Assembly: GCA_017937865.1 (NCBI GenBank) | Contig: JAGBCU010000045.1 | Span: 1 to 64,000, forward strand | Length of the DNA: 64,000 nucleotides | Source of the DNA: Clostridia bacterium | Lineage (GTDB): Bacteria > Bacillota > Clostridia > Oscillospirales > Acutalibacteraceae | Direction of reading: 5' to 3' | Shown here: positions 52,407 through 62,226 of the stretch, one piece after another | How the letters are laid out: the number at the start of each line of letters is the position of its first letter | Numbering within the stretch: position 1 is the first letter of the stretch | Notes under the pieces: model-generated | Told to the model about the DNA's origin: nothing | Database searches by the model: none | The model's input: only the letters and a program-made list of their open reading frames with translations | Position numbers and translations under genes: made by a program

Positions 52407-55190
52407 ATGAATAAGAAAAAGCTGACATATAACTCACTTGCATTAAGTAGTTTAAAAAATCGAAAAAAGAGTTATGCTCTTATGATTATAGGCATTGTTT
52501 TAGCAATGATGTTTTCTTCCGGTGTGCCATTTTTCATTTCTTGCATGAACTCATCACAGAACGAAATTCAATACAGAAAGCAAGGTAAACAAGAAACCAT
52601 TGTTATAGATGCACAAAATTATGATTTTGATATTCCCACAGAACAAGGTGCTATTGATGGTGATATAGGTTTTGCTCATGTTCTCTCTTATGTCTGGAAT
52701 GAAAGAGAAGATTTTTCTGATGGCACAATGATTGGCTGGCTTGATGACAGAGCAACAGAACTATATTATCCGATTGTTTCAGAAGGCAGAATGCCTAAAG
52801 AACAAAATGAAATAGCAATTGAAAAAAGTGCTCTTCAAAGAATGAGAGTGGATACAAAGCTTGGTGAAAAAATAACATTAAAAGCTTTAATTTGTGATAG
52901 TGATGAGTTTTTAGAAGAGGAAACAGATGTTACTTACACTCTTGTCGGGATTCTTTCAGACAAAAAATCCAATATAGAACATTTTTATGATGAAGCAATA
53001 ACTAAAGCTAATAAAATACCTGCAGCATTTGTCACCAAAGACACGCAAATTGAAATTGGTGGCAAAGAAGCCTTAGTTGCATTTTTTAATGAAAACCGAA
53101 AAGAAGATGGTTATCTTTATACGGATATTCCTTATACTAATGTAATTGATACAAGCTTTGTTTATTCCTTTAGCTCTATTGATAGCTACTCAGCGATTGC
53201 AAATAATGTAGGTACAGTTACATTCCTTTCAGTTTTGCTCGCATTTATGTCGTGCTTTGGAATTGTTAATGCATTCAACTCAAACTTAAAAGAACGAAAA
53301 AAACAAATAGGTATGTTAAAAGCAGTTGGTGCCACAAGAAAACAATTGATAACTATTTTTGGTCGTGAGGCTTTTATTATTTGTCTTTTAACTGCACCTT
53401 TAAGTGTTGCTCTTTCTTATGGTGCGGTTAGGGCTTATGCTAATATAATGGGTGATAGTTTTATCTTCGAACCTGATTTTCTTGTTCTTATTGCAGGTGT
53501 TTTTCTGGGCATCATTTGTGTTATGCTTTCATCACTTATTCCTCTTTTCAATATTTCAAGGCTTTCTCCGTTGCAAGCCATCCGCAATATTGAAATGATG
53601 CGAAAAATAAAAAATAAAAAAATTAAAACTCAAACTTCTTTTAGTGTTGAAAGACATCTTGCAAAAAGAAAACTTCTTTTTTCTAAAGGTAAAAATATCG
53701 CTATAAGTGTAATAATTGCCTGTTGCGTTATAATTTCATGCCTGTCTTTGTCTTTTCTGAATTCGGTGTTGGAAAATGCGACTACTTATTATGACATAGA
53801 TTATGAAATTAACGATTATGGGGGAGTAGGTTCAAGCAACTCATTTATAAACGATTTGAGTTATCAGAATACAGAATCACCTTTGACGGAAAATAAAAAA
53901 CAAGAAGTTCTTGAAATACCTCAGGTTAAAGATATTTACGAAGAAAAACAAGCAAAGCTTAATATAGTCTTTAAAGGTGAAGTTCCTGAATATTTGCAAA
54001 TCAATGAATATGCAAGTTTCACCACAACAAGCTCTCGCTTTTTAACTGCAGAATTTAGTGATGCATTGTCTGCAAGTGGACAAGGAAATAATAATTCTGA
54101 TTATTCAAAGATGATGAACGATAATTTGAAAGCCTATATGCAAGCTGCTCCGAACCCTGACTATATTCATACAAAAAAAGTAGCGGGTTTTGAAAAAGAA
54201 GAACTTTTTAATGTTGAAGTTACAGCTCAAAATCCAGAGCTATTTGTTTTTGATGGAATTACAAAAGATGACATAATTGCCGGTGAAATAAATATTGATA
54301 AACTAAATTCAGGTGAAGAAATATTAATTTATGCACCTGAAAAAATCGGTTTTTCCTACGAAGCAATTCCTGGTGGCGGAATAACCTACGGACTTTATAA
54401 TTTAGCACCTGAAGCCGATGTTGACAGTACCGCTGATATGGTTTTAAGAGATAATATAAAAGCTGAGGCGGACAGTCCTTTTAAAGTCGGTGACACATTA
54501 ACTTTAACCCTTCTTTGTGATGATGGTAAGGGTAATATCACAAGAGAAGATAAAAAAGTGAAAATTGGTGCCATTTTAGGCAAAAACAGTTCATCCGGAG
54601 TTTTTCGTATTTTTACTACACTTGAAGGGCTTGATACATTTAAAACAAATTTCAATTATTCCGTTTTTGATGTTGAGTTGAAAGAAGATTGCTCTGCAGA
54701 ACTTGATGAAATTATGCAAGCTGAGCTATCATCAATATTTCCCGGTAAAGACATTACCTCTGTTTTTGAATTTTTTGAATCAGAAAAGCAGCAAAGAAAA
54801 ATGATGATTATTTCTATTGCCTCACTTGTTTTTGTATTCCTTTGTGTTTCAATCTCACTTATAAATAACTCAATCAGCGCACAAATCCGTGACGGTAAAA
54901 GAACTTTAGGAACTCTTCGTGCAGTTGGTGCTTCTGAAAAAGAACTTGTTTCATCTTATATTATCCAAATTGCAAATATTATGTTGTTAGGATTTGGTGC
55001 TGGAAGCATAATCTACATATGCTCATGTAGGTTTATAGGTCTGATAGCTTTTGGTGGTTATGTCCCTATAGCCATCTGGCCGGTACTATTGATATTTATC
55101 ATATTAAGCACAGCTTGTTATATTAATCTTAAGCTAAAAATTAAAACGATTACCAATAACAGTATTGTTGAGAATATAAGAGAATTATAA
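52407..55190 (+). CDS. FtsX-like ABC permease 1 (927 aa)
   Basis: TM1 (about 18-47) is followed by an extracellular domain (about 48-265). Three helices (about 266-398) include LKERKKQIGMLKAVGATRKQ, the FtsX coupling motif. A further helix (about 430-455), a second large extracellular domain (about 460-795) and three C-terminal helices follow, with TLRAVGASEKELVSSY as the second coupling motif. This is a tandem (TM-domain-3TM) duplication. The C-terminus NSIVENIREL is shared with permeases 2 and 3. It is a mechanotransmission-type permease; the substrate is unknown. Confidence 0.88.
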   Translation: MNKKKLTYNSLALSSLKNRKKSYALMIIGIVLAMMFSSGVPFFISCMNSSQNEIQYRKQGKQETIVIDAQNYDFDIPTEQGAIDGDIGFAHVLSYVWNEREDFSDGTMIGWLDDRATELYYPIVSEGRMPKEQNEIAIEKSALQRMRVDTKLGEKITLKALICDSDEFLEEETDVTYTLVGILSDKKSNIEHFYDEAITKANKIPAAFVTKDTQIEIGGKEALVAFFNENRKEDGYLYTDIPYTNVIDTSFVYSFSSIDSYSAIANNVGTVTFLSVLLAFMSCFGIVNAFNSNLKERKKQIGMLKAVGATRKQLITIFGREAFIICLLTAPLSVALSYGAVRAYANIMGDSFIFEPDFLVLIAGVFLGIICVMLSSLIPLFNISRLSPLQAIRNIEMMRKIKNKKIKTQTSFSVERHLAKRKLLFSKGKNIAISVIIACCVIISCLSLSFLNSVLENATTYYDIDYEINDYGGVGSSNSFINDLSYQNTESPLTENKKQEVLEIPQVKDIYEEKQAKLNIVFKGEVPEYLQINEYASFTTTSSRFLTAEFSDALSASGQGNNNSDYSKMMNDNLKAYMQAAPNPDYIHTKKVAGFEKEELFNVEVTAQNPELFVFDGITKDDIIAGEINIDKLNSGEEILIYAPEKIGFSYEAIPGGGITYGLYNLAPEADVDSTADMVLRDNIKAEADSPFKVGDTLTLTLLCDDGKGNITREDKKVKIGAILGKNSSSGVFRIFTTLEGLDTFKTNFNYSVFDVELKEDCSAELDEIMQAELSSIFPGKDITSVFEFFESEKQQRKMMIISIASLVFVFLCVSISLINNSISAQIRDGKRTLGTLRAVGASEKELVSSYIIQIANIMLLGFGAGSIIYICSCRFIGLIAFGGYVPIAIWPVLLIFIILSTACYINLKLKIKTITNNSIVENIREL

Positions 55191-55202
55191 ATCAGCATAT
55201 AA

Positions 55203-55230
55203 CAGTTAACGGATATTAGATGATTAACTG
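55203..55230 (+). other. Intergenic inverted repeat between permeases 1 and 2
   Basis: CAGTTAA and TTAACTG enclose 14 bases in the 59-bp gap. A comparable but unrelated hairpin lies in the next gap. It may be an mRNA processing or stability element. Confidence 0.4.
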
Positions 55231-55249
55231 CTAATTAATAGGTGACTCT

Positions 55250-58072
55250 ATGAAAAACAAAAAATTAACCTTTAATTCCCTTGCTTTCGGTAATCTGAAG
55301 CATAGGAAAAAGCAATATACCTTGCTTATTATCGGCATCATTCTTTCAATGGTGTTTTCTTCAGGCTTTGTGTTTTTCGTTTCAAGTGCGGTTACTTCTG
55401 CAATCGAAACACATAATTACAAATACGGAAAGCAATCGGAAATTGTAACTAATGTTGTTACTAACGATTCTCTGGAAGCCGTATTAAATGAAACTTATGA
55501 AGACCACGGCTATATGCACATATTGGGTGCAATTACCACAGTTGACAGTGAAATTGATTTGGGTACTGCTGTTGGTTGGCTTGATGAAGGTGGTAAAGAG
55601 CTTTATTATCAAAGCCTTGCAGAAGGCAAAATGCCACAAAAGAAAAATGAAATTGCCATAGAAAAAAGCGCACTTATAAGACTTGGCGGAATATATAAAA
55701 TCGGAGATAAAATAACCTTTGATTTATATGTTCAGAATGGTGCGGAAAAGGCTGAAAAGCCAATAAAAAAAGAATATGTGCTTGCTGGTATTCTTAATGA
55801 TAAAAGATCGAATATTTCCAATCAAGGTGGAGTTCAGGCATTTGAGCTTCCTGCAGCCTTTGTTGCAGATAATTCAAAAGTTGAATTAGGTGGCAAGGAA
55901 AGCTTACATTGTCTTATTTTGTCTAAAAATGAAGAAGGTAGCCTTGGTACATATATCACTGAATTAAGAAAAACAATGGATTCCGGTAATGGTGGCAGAA
56001 CAGGGATTTACACAACAGGCGGATATGAGCTTAGCTACACAATTGCAGACATGTTCGGAGTTGACGCACCATTTTTATTGATGCTTGTTTTTGTTGCAGT
56101 ATTGGCACTTGTTTCAAATATTGGTATCATAAATGCTTTTTCAACCAATTTAAAGGAAAGAAAAAAGCAAATAGGACTTTTAAGAAGCGTTGGCGCAACA
56201 AGAAGACAGATTATAAAAATCTATGGCAGAGAAAGCTTTATTATCTGCTTGCTCTGCGTTCCTTTAAGCCTTTTAATATCTGTTTTTGCAGTGAAAATGA
56301 GCGTTAGCATTATGGGAACAAACTTTGTTTTCAAGCCAAGCTGGTGGGTGCTTCCTCTGAGTGCTATGTTAAGTGTCTGCCTGGTGCTTCTTTCTTCTCT
56401 TATTCCTCTTTTCTCTGCATCAAGAATTTCTCCTATGCAGGCAATAAGGAATATTCAGATAAATCGCAAAATGAAGAAGAAAAAAATCAAAACTCAAAAG
56501 GATTTTACTCCTTCAAAGCTTCTTGCATCAAGAAATATCAGGCTTTATAAAAACAAACAGGTTTTAACAAGTATCATTCTTGCTGTAGCAATTTTTGGTT
56601 CGCTTTTTGGTTATTCAATTATTGGTGGAGTTAAAAAGAATAACCGATTTATTGATTATGATTATGGCATTAATGCAGAGTATTATGAGTATCAATATAG
56701 GCGTTTGGCATATTATGAAAATCAGGTTAAAGGCTTTTCGGATAATGATGTTTATGAAGTTCTTTCTAATTCAAATGTTGAAAGAGTCGTTACTGGTAAA
56801 GCTACAGAAGGGTTTATTATAGTTGATGAATTAACAGATTATCTGCGCCTTTGTGGTTATAAAAATGGTGTTCACCAACAGAATTTTTCAAAAAAAGGGA
56901 CAATTACACCTGAAAATTATAAGGAATTTACTGAGGTTAATTTAGAAAATAAGGCAGTTAAGGAAAAAGCAAATATCAAAGGAGAGGTTTTTCCTTTAGA
57001 TTTTTTTGGTGTTGAGGAAGAATATATCGAATCCTTAAAAGATGGGGTTACATTAGGAAGGATTGATAAAGAAAAGCTAGATTCGGGTGAAGAAGTTATT
57101 CTCCTTGTCCCGGAGTATGTTGAGCTTTCGGTTTGGGCTTATGATGAGTATGAACCTGCTCAAAAAATGAGAGCAAGTATTATCCCTACAGAAAAAGTTG
57201 CAGATAACCAGGTTATTATTGATTCTGCAAAGCTTGGTAACGAGTTTAAGGTAGGACAAAGCATCAAGTTAGGCTGGATTGGTACAAAAGATAATGAACC
57301 TATTGAATATGAGCGTAAAGGTGGAGAAGGAATAGTTAACAAAGGCGAGTTTAAGCACACAAAGGTTGAAAAGAATGTTAAAATCGGTGCAATAATTTAT
57401 TTACCTGCTGATGTTTTTAAGCTCTTTCACGATTATAATTTCTTTAATGTAAGCAGTGACCCTTGTATTATTACAAGTATTGATGGCATAGATACCTTCA
57501 CAAAAAATTTGCCCCATCTTTCAATGAATGTATATCTCAATGAGAAATGCAATGATGAAATTGAAAAGGAAATGATGACTCTTTTTGACAGGCTGACTGC
57601 AGGACGTGGTATGCAGGATATATATTCTACTTACAGTTATGAGAAATCTCGTGAAGCAACAGCTAAAACATTATTGCTTATTATAACTGCTGTTGTGGCA
57701 CTTCTTTACACTCTGAGCGGCAGTCTTATTAACAATGCTCTTACTGCACGAATAAGAGAAAGTAAAAAGGAAATCGGTACTTTAAGAGCGGTTGGTGCAT
57801 CTGTTAAGGATATTTCAAGCTCATATATAAGGCAGTTGCTGTCGGTTCTCGGTTTCGGAACAATTTTAGGTTTTGTGGCGTTCGCACTTTTCTATGGTAT
57901 ATATTGCTTGATATTCATAAGTATGGGCGACACTACCGATGACTTTATTCTGACATTCCGGGAAACAATTGTTGCTGTTATAGCACTCTTTGGTTGCTGT
58001 ATTGCGAATGTTCATTTCAAGGTTAAAAAAGAAATGAAAAACAGCATCGTTGAGAACATAAGAGAATTATAA
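55250..58072 (+). CDS. FtsX-like ABC permease 2 (940 aa)
   Basis: It has the same architecture and near-identical ends as permease 1 (MKNKKLTFNSLAFGNLKHRK at the start, NSIVENIREL at the end). Coupling motifs are ERKKQIGLLRSVGATRRQ and GTLRAVGASVKDISSSY. The two extracellular domains have diverged much more than the membrane parts. The paralogues probably recognise different ligands or form heteromers with the single ATPase. Confidence 0.88.
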   Translation: MKNKKLTFNSLAFGNLKHRKKQYTLLIIGIILSMVFSSGFVFFVSSAVTSAIETHNYKYGKQSEIVTNVVTNDSLEAVLNETYEDHGYMHILGAITTVDSEIDLGTAVGWLDEGGKELYYQSLAEGKMPQKKNEIAIEKSALIRLGGIYKIGDKITFDLYVQNGAEKAEKPIKKEYVLAGILNDKRSNISNQGGVQAFELPAAFVADNSKVELGGKESLHCLILSKNEEGSLGTYITELRKTMDSGNGGRTGIYTTGGYELSYTIADMFGVDAPFLLMLVFVAVLALVSNIGIINAFSTNLKERKKQIGLLRSVGATRRQIIKIYGRESFIICLLCVPLSLLISVFAVKMSVSIMGTNFVFKPSWWVLPLSAMLSVCLVLLSSLIPLFSASRISPMQAIRNIQINRKMKKKKIKTQKDFTPSKLLASRNIRLYKNKQVLTSIILAVAIFGSLFGYSIIGGVKKNNRFIDYDYGINAEYYEYQYRRLAYYENQVKGFSDNDVYEVLSNSNVERVVTGKATEGFIIVDELTDYLRLCGYKNGVHQQNFSKKGTITPENYKEFTEVNLENKAVKEKANIKGEVFPLDFFGVEEEYIESLKDGVTLGRIDKEKLDSGEEVILLVPEYVELSVWAYDEYEPAQKMRASIIPTEKVADNQVIIDSAKLGNEFKVGQSIKLGWIGTKDNEPIEYERKGGEGIVNKGEFKHTKVEKNVKIGAIIYLPADVFKLFHDYNFFNVSSDPCIITSIDGIDTFTKNLPHLSMNVYLNEKCNDEIEKEMMTLFDRLTAGRGMQDIYSTYSYEKSREATAKTLLLIITAVVALLYTLSGSLINNALTARIRESKKEIGTLRAVGASVKDISSSYIRQLLSVLGFGTILGFVAFALFYGIYCLIFISMGDTTDDFILTFRETIVAVIALFGCCIANVHFKVKKEMKNSIVENIREL

Positions 58073-58089
58073 ATCAGCAAATAGCAGGT

Positions 58090-58135
58090 AGCGGATAGCT
58101 GACAGCTGACAGCTAATTGCTAACCGCTATCCGCT
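58090..58135 (+). other. Intergenic hairpin between permeases 2 and 3
   Basis: AGCGGATAGC and GCTATCCGCT form a perfect 10-bp stem around a loop containing repeated CTGACAG units. There is no U tail, so it is not a terminator. It could adjust the expression ratio of the permeases. Confidence 0.5.
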
Positions 58136-58152
58136 AATTAGTAGGTGAAACT

Positions 58153-60909
58153 ATGAAAAACAAAAAATTAACCTTTAACTCCCTTGCTTTGGGAAACCTG
58201 AAGCACAGGAAAAAAAGATATACCTTAATGGTTTTAGGTATCGTTCTTTCAATGGTATTTTCTTCAAGTATTATTTACTTTGCTTACAGTATTTACAACA
58301 CATCTCAGGAGCAACGTAAAGCAGAGTTAGGTTTATATGACAAGTTCTACGGTGTTTTCAATGAAAAAATGTATGAAGCCGGAAAAAGCAGAGGTGCTTT
58401 TGAAGAAACAGGCTTCGGTGAAACATTGGGTTTGATTTTTACTGATAAAGAAGAAAAAATCAACGGAACACCAATTGCCAAGCTTGATGAAACTGCCAAA
58501 AAACTTGTGAATCCGGTTTTGATAGAGGGTAGTTATCCTGAAAAACAAGGCGAAATTGCTATTGAACAAACAACCCTTTTGCAGTTAGGCATTACTGCAA
58601 AACCCGGTGATAAAATCAAATTAAAAATGCAGGTTCAGAATGGCGAAGAATTATTATCTGAAATCAAAGAGAAAACCTATGTTTTATCAGGCATTTTGAA
58701 AGATAAAAGAGCTAATATTCTTTACAGTGTTGATGATAAGGATGTTCTGCCGTCAGCCTTTGTCAGCGAATATGAAAAGGTTGATTTAGGCGGAAAAGCA
58801 AATAAGATTGTTTATTATAAGCTTACTGATGACGGTTGGAAAATAATCTATGATGTTATGGCGGAATATGATGGCTTCACTAAAGAAATTGTTGTTTATA
58901 GTGATGTGGGAGAATTTATGTCTGACCAATTCTCATCATTGATGTTCATTGGGACTATTGTTGTAATTTTGCTTCTTGCATCTTCTGTTGGTATTGTTAA
59001 TGCTTTTACGAGCAATTTAAAGGAACGAAAAAAGCAAATCGGTATGTACCGTGCGGTTGGTTCAACCAAAAGGCAGATTAGAAAGCTTTTCGGCAGAGAA
59101 GCAATTTTGTTAAGCGTGATTTGCACACCAATTAGTCTTTTGATTTCTTATGGTGCGGTAAAAATTATTGTAAACAATCTTTTTGAAAATGCTTATTTTA
59201 AACCGAATTTGTGGGTGCTTTTAGCTTGCGGTGCATTCAGCATTATCTGCGTTATGGCAGCATCCTTTATTCCTTTGGTTTCTGCTTCCAAAATTTCACC
59301 TATGCAGGCAATCAGGAATATTGAAGCCACAAGAAAATTGAAGAATAAAAAAATAAAGAGTCAGAAGGATTTTAATGTTTCTAAGCTTATTGCAAAAAGA
59401 AATCTTGTTATTTCAAAGGGTAAGTTAGTTGTTGTAAGTCTTTTCCTTGTTATCACAATTATCTTTTCTTCTTATGCACTTTCATATCTTTCCTTTGCTA
59501 AGGATGATTTATATGAACAGGAATATGACTATAGCTTACACTTGAGCAGAGATTCGGGTTATTATGCAATTAATTATCCTAAAGGCAATAACGGATTTAC
59601 TGAAAATCATAAGCAGACGGTTTTAATGAACGAAAATATAAGGTCTGCATACGGATATAAAACTGCAAATGTTAACATACTTGTTGATAAAATGACGGAA
59701 TATCAGCAAATTGCAGATGCAGATTATTTCCCGCCTGATATGGAATTGCTTTCTCTAGATGAGTCGAATTATCAAGAGGTTTTCAAGCACGGGATGAGTC
59801 AGGAAAAGCTTGATATTGCTAATGTTGCAGGCTACGAAGGAAACTTTATTGCAAGTGAAATTATTGCTTTGGATGAAGAATTAATAAACAAGATTGATAA
59901 TTTGCGCGACGGTGAAATAGATATAGCAAAGCTTAACAGCGGTGAACAGGTGCTTCTTCTTGCACCTGAAAAGGTATATTTAACTCTCCGTTCAGATGAA
60001 CACGGAAATTGGCTCAACGTATATGAACAGTTAAGCCATATTGAACAGGCTAAAGAGCGGCAAGGGGAAAACTCTATTAAAATACTTGCAGAAAAAGAAT
60101 GTGATTTCAAAGTTGGAGAAAAGCTGGATTTGAGTGTTCTTTACAGTGAAAAGTCCAATGAAGATTATGATATAACAGGCGAAACAGTTGTAAATAAAGA
60201 AGATTTGGAAATTAACAATAAAAAGGTTGAAATCGGTGCTGTTGCCGCTTCTTCTATTCCTAATGACACATTGATGTTGATTTATGCAGGTGGTGTGCCA
60301 TTTAAAATAGTAACAACGGTTGAAGGAATGGAGCATTTCTTCCCGAGAGCGAAATATAAAAATATAATGTTCGAACTAAAGGATGAATGTAATGATGAAA
60401 TAGATGCAGAGATAACAGATTTGCTCAAAAGCATTGTTAATTGCGTTGATGAATCTGATTATATGTCTAATTATGAGTATAACCAGGAGCAAAAAGAAAC
60501 TATTAAAGGTTTGACATTCCTTGTTTATGCTATTGTAATTCTTCTTTTTACAATCTGCGGAAGTATTATCAACAACACAATTGCAGCTAACATCAAAGAA
60601 GATAAAAAGAAAATAGGTACACTTCGTGCAGTTGGTGCAAACGAAAGAGAAATTTCAAAATCCTATATTTTCCAGCTTCTTTCAATGTTCAAATGGGGCT
60701 TCGGAATCGGTTTTGGTGGTTTTGCTTTATCATACTTGATAATAGTGCTGACAAATAAATACACAAGTCTTGCAGAGGTTCTTGTATTTAATCCTTGGAT
60801 TACACTTTTATTAGGTCTTATTCTTTTTGCAATCTGCTCATTGAGCGTGTATACAAAAATAGGAAAAGAAACAAGGAACAGTATTGTTGAGAATATAAGA
60901 GAACTGTAA
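58153..60909 (+). CDS. FtsX-like ABC permease 3 (918 aa)
   Basis: This is the third copy of the same design. Its start (MKNKKLTFNSLALGNLKHRK) differs from permease 2 at a single residue over 20. Coupling motifs are ERKKQIGMYRAVGSTKRQ and GTLRAVGANEREISKSY, and the C-terminus is NSIVENIREL. The extracellular domains are again highly diverged. The gene is followed 83 bp later by a membrane-anchored Ig-like protein. Confidence 0.88.
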   Translation: MKNKKLTFNSLALGNLKHRKKRYTLMVLGIVLSMVFSSSIIYFAYSIYNTSQEQRKAELGLYDKFYGVFNEKMYEAGKSRGAFEETGFGETLGLIFTDKEEKINGTPIAKLDETAKKLVNPVLIEGSYPEKQGEIAIEQTTLLQLGITAKPGDKIKLKMQVQNGEELLSEIKEKTYVLSGILKDKRANILYSVDDKDVLPSAFVSEYEKVDLGGKANKIVYYKLTDDGWKIIYDVMAEYDGFTKEIVVYSDVGEFMSDQFSSLMFIGTIVVILLLASSVGIVNAFTSNLKERKKQIGMYRAVGSTKRQIRKLFGREAILLSVICTPISLLISYGAVKIIVNNLFENAYFKPNLWVLLACGAFSIICVMAASFIPLVSASKISPMQAIRNIEATRKLKNKKIKSQKDFNVSKLIAKRNLVISKGKLVVVSLFLVITIIFSSYALSYLSFAKDDLYEQEYDYSLHLSRDSGYYAINYPKGNNGFTENHKQTVLMNENIRSAYGYKTANVNILVDKMTEYQQIADADYFPPDMELLSLDESNYQEVFKHGMSQEKLDIANVAGYEGNFIASEIIALDEELINKIDNLRDGEIDIAKLNSGEQVLLLAPEKVYLTLRSDEHGNWLNVYEQLSHIEQAKERQGENSIKILAEKECDFKVGEKLDLSVLYSEKSNEDYDITGETVVNKEDLEINNKKVEIGAVAASSIPNDTLMLIYAGGVPFKIVTTVEGMEHFFPRAKYKNIMFELKDECNDEIDAEITDLLKSIVNCVDESDYMSNYEYNQEQKETIKGLTFLVYAIVILLFTICGSIINNTIAANIKEDKKKIGTLRAVGANEREISKSYIFQLLSMFKWGFGIGFGGFALSYLIIVLTNKYTSLAEVLVFNPWITLLLGLILFAICSLSVYTKIGKETRNSIVENIREL

Positions 60910-60992
60910 ATTAAATTGCAAATTGCAAGTGGCAAGTGGCAAATTTCGGGGCACTTTGTGCCGATTGTAAATGTAAAACGGTAGGTGGAAAT

Positions 60993-62078
60993 ATGAAGAG
61001 GATTATTATAATTATACTGTGCTTTGCGGTTTTTGTAACTCCTTGCTTTGCGGCAGAGGGGGAAGAAAGCCTTGAAGCAACGCAAATAACAGAGCCGGTT
61101 ACAGATGTTGTTGCGGAAAGTACAACAGAGCCAGTGACAGAAATAACAGAGCCTGTACAGGAAACTCAAGTAACAGAGCAACCCTCTGTAGAAAAAGAAG
61201 AGATTAAGATACCCGAGAAGCAAGAAGCTGAAAGCATAGACAACTCTCAACCTCGACTTATGGTTGTGTCTTATGAAATAGAGGACGGATTTATAAGTCC
61301 CGAAGAAACTAAAAAACTGACTGTAACCCTTAAAAATATGCATCCGACAAAAGCGGTAAGTAATATTAAATTAAGCATTACCGAGGATACAGATGAAATA
61401 AGACCCACCGAAATGGGAACGAAATACGTTTCTTCAATAAGTGCAGGTGGATATTACAGCTGGGTTATTGAACTTAAAGCGGTTCACACTGCTACGGTTG
61501 GTGAGCATAAGCTGAACTTTTCTTGCGATTATGAGGACTCCAATGGTTCGGGTTATAGTGCAAATGACTTAATAAGGCTTGAAGTCCGTCAACCCGCAGA
61601 GCTTTCCTTTGACGGCGTGAAGCTTCCCGTAAAGGTAGTTCAGGAGGAAACGGTTACTCTTAATATCAATCTTATGAATACGGGCAAAACTCCGCTTTAT
61701 AACTGTAAGGTTGATTTTGATATCGAAGGACTTGATGCAGGCGGTAGTAGCTTTGTAGGAGTTATTGAAGCACAACAGAATTCAACTGCAAATGCAAATT
61801 TACTTGTTTCATCAGATAAAACAGGCGAGGTTAAGGGTACGGTAACGATTACCTATGAAGATACATTTGGTAACGGATATACTCTTACCCACGACGTAAA
61901 AACCGTTATCGAGAAAAAGGTAATTAAGGCACAAAAGGAAGAAAAAGAAGAAAAGAAAAATCCGTTGTGGTGGCTTTTTCTTTCGGGAGGCTTGCTTGTT
62001 GGCGGTGGTTTGGGATTCGGAATCCCCTTTGCAATTAACTCTAAAAAGCAAAGAGAAGAAGATGAAAAAAGGCTTTAA
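60993..62078 (+). CDS. Membrane-anchored CARDB/Ig-like surface protein (361 aa)
   Basis: The start at 60993 has AGGTGG and gives a signal peptide cleaved near Cys-Phe-Ala. A Thr/Glu/Pro-rich stalk (about 25-80, repeated TEPVTE units) leads to two CARDB/COG1361-like sandwiches (about 82-185 and 190-295), a charged coil and a C-terminal helix (about 320-345) with a basic tail. It probably stays in the membrane facing out. Its location at the end of the three-permease operon suggests it is an extracytoplasmic partner. An in-frame GTG at 60936 is not credible. Confidence 0.8.
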   Translation: MKRIIIIILCFAVFVTPCFAAEGEESLEATQITEPVTDVVAESTTEPVTEITEPVQETQVTEQPSVEKEEIKIPEKQEAESIDNSQPRLMVVSYEIEDGFISPEETKKLTVTLKNMHPTKAVSNIKLSITEDTDEIRPTEMGTKYVSSISAGGYYSWVIELKAVHTATVGEHKLNFSCDYEDSNGSGYSANDLIRLEVRQPAELSFDGVKLPVKVVQEETVTLNINLMNTGKTPLYNCKVDFDIEGLDAGGSSFVGVIEAQQNSTANANLLVSSDKTGEVKGTVTITYEDTFGNGYTLTHDVKTVIEKKVIKAQKEEKEEKKNPLWWLFLSGGLLVGGGLGFGIPFAINSKKQREEDEKRL

Positions 62079-62117
62079 TCAGTTTTCTGAATGCCGAAAA
62101 TTAGATTAAAAACAAAT

Positions 62118-62165
62118 AAAATCTCAAAACATTTCTCTTTGAGAATGTTTTGGGATTTGTTTTTG
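62118..62165 (+). terminator. Terminator of the ABC operon
   Basis: AAATCTCAAAACATTTCTC pairs with GAGAATGTTTTGGGATTT (one bulge and one G-T pair), followed by GTTTTTG. Confidence 0.85.
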
Positions 62166-62176
62166 CAATTATTGGT

Positions 62177-62204
62177 TGAAAATGGCGGTTGTGATATATA
62201 TAAT
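62177..62204 (+). promoter_or_regulatory. Promoter of the GH18-like gene
   Basis: TTGAAA (62177-62182) and TATAAT (62199-62204) are separated by 16 bp, directly before a strong ribosome site (AAGGAGAGGG). Confidence 0.6.
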
Positions 62205-62226
62205 AATATCAAAAGGAGAGGGTAGT

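Noticed and set aside
58090-58135. Rho-independent terminator
   Set aside because: The stem is perfect but no T run follows, and the next permease gene starts 18 bases later.
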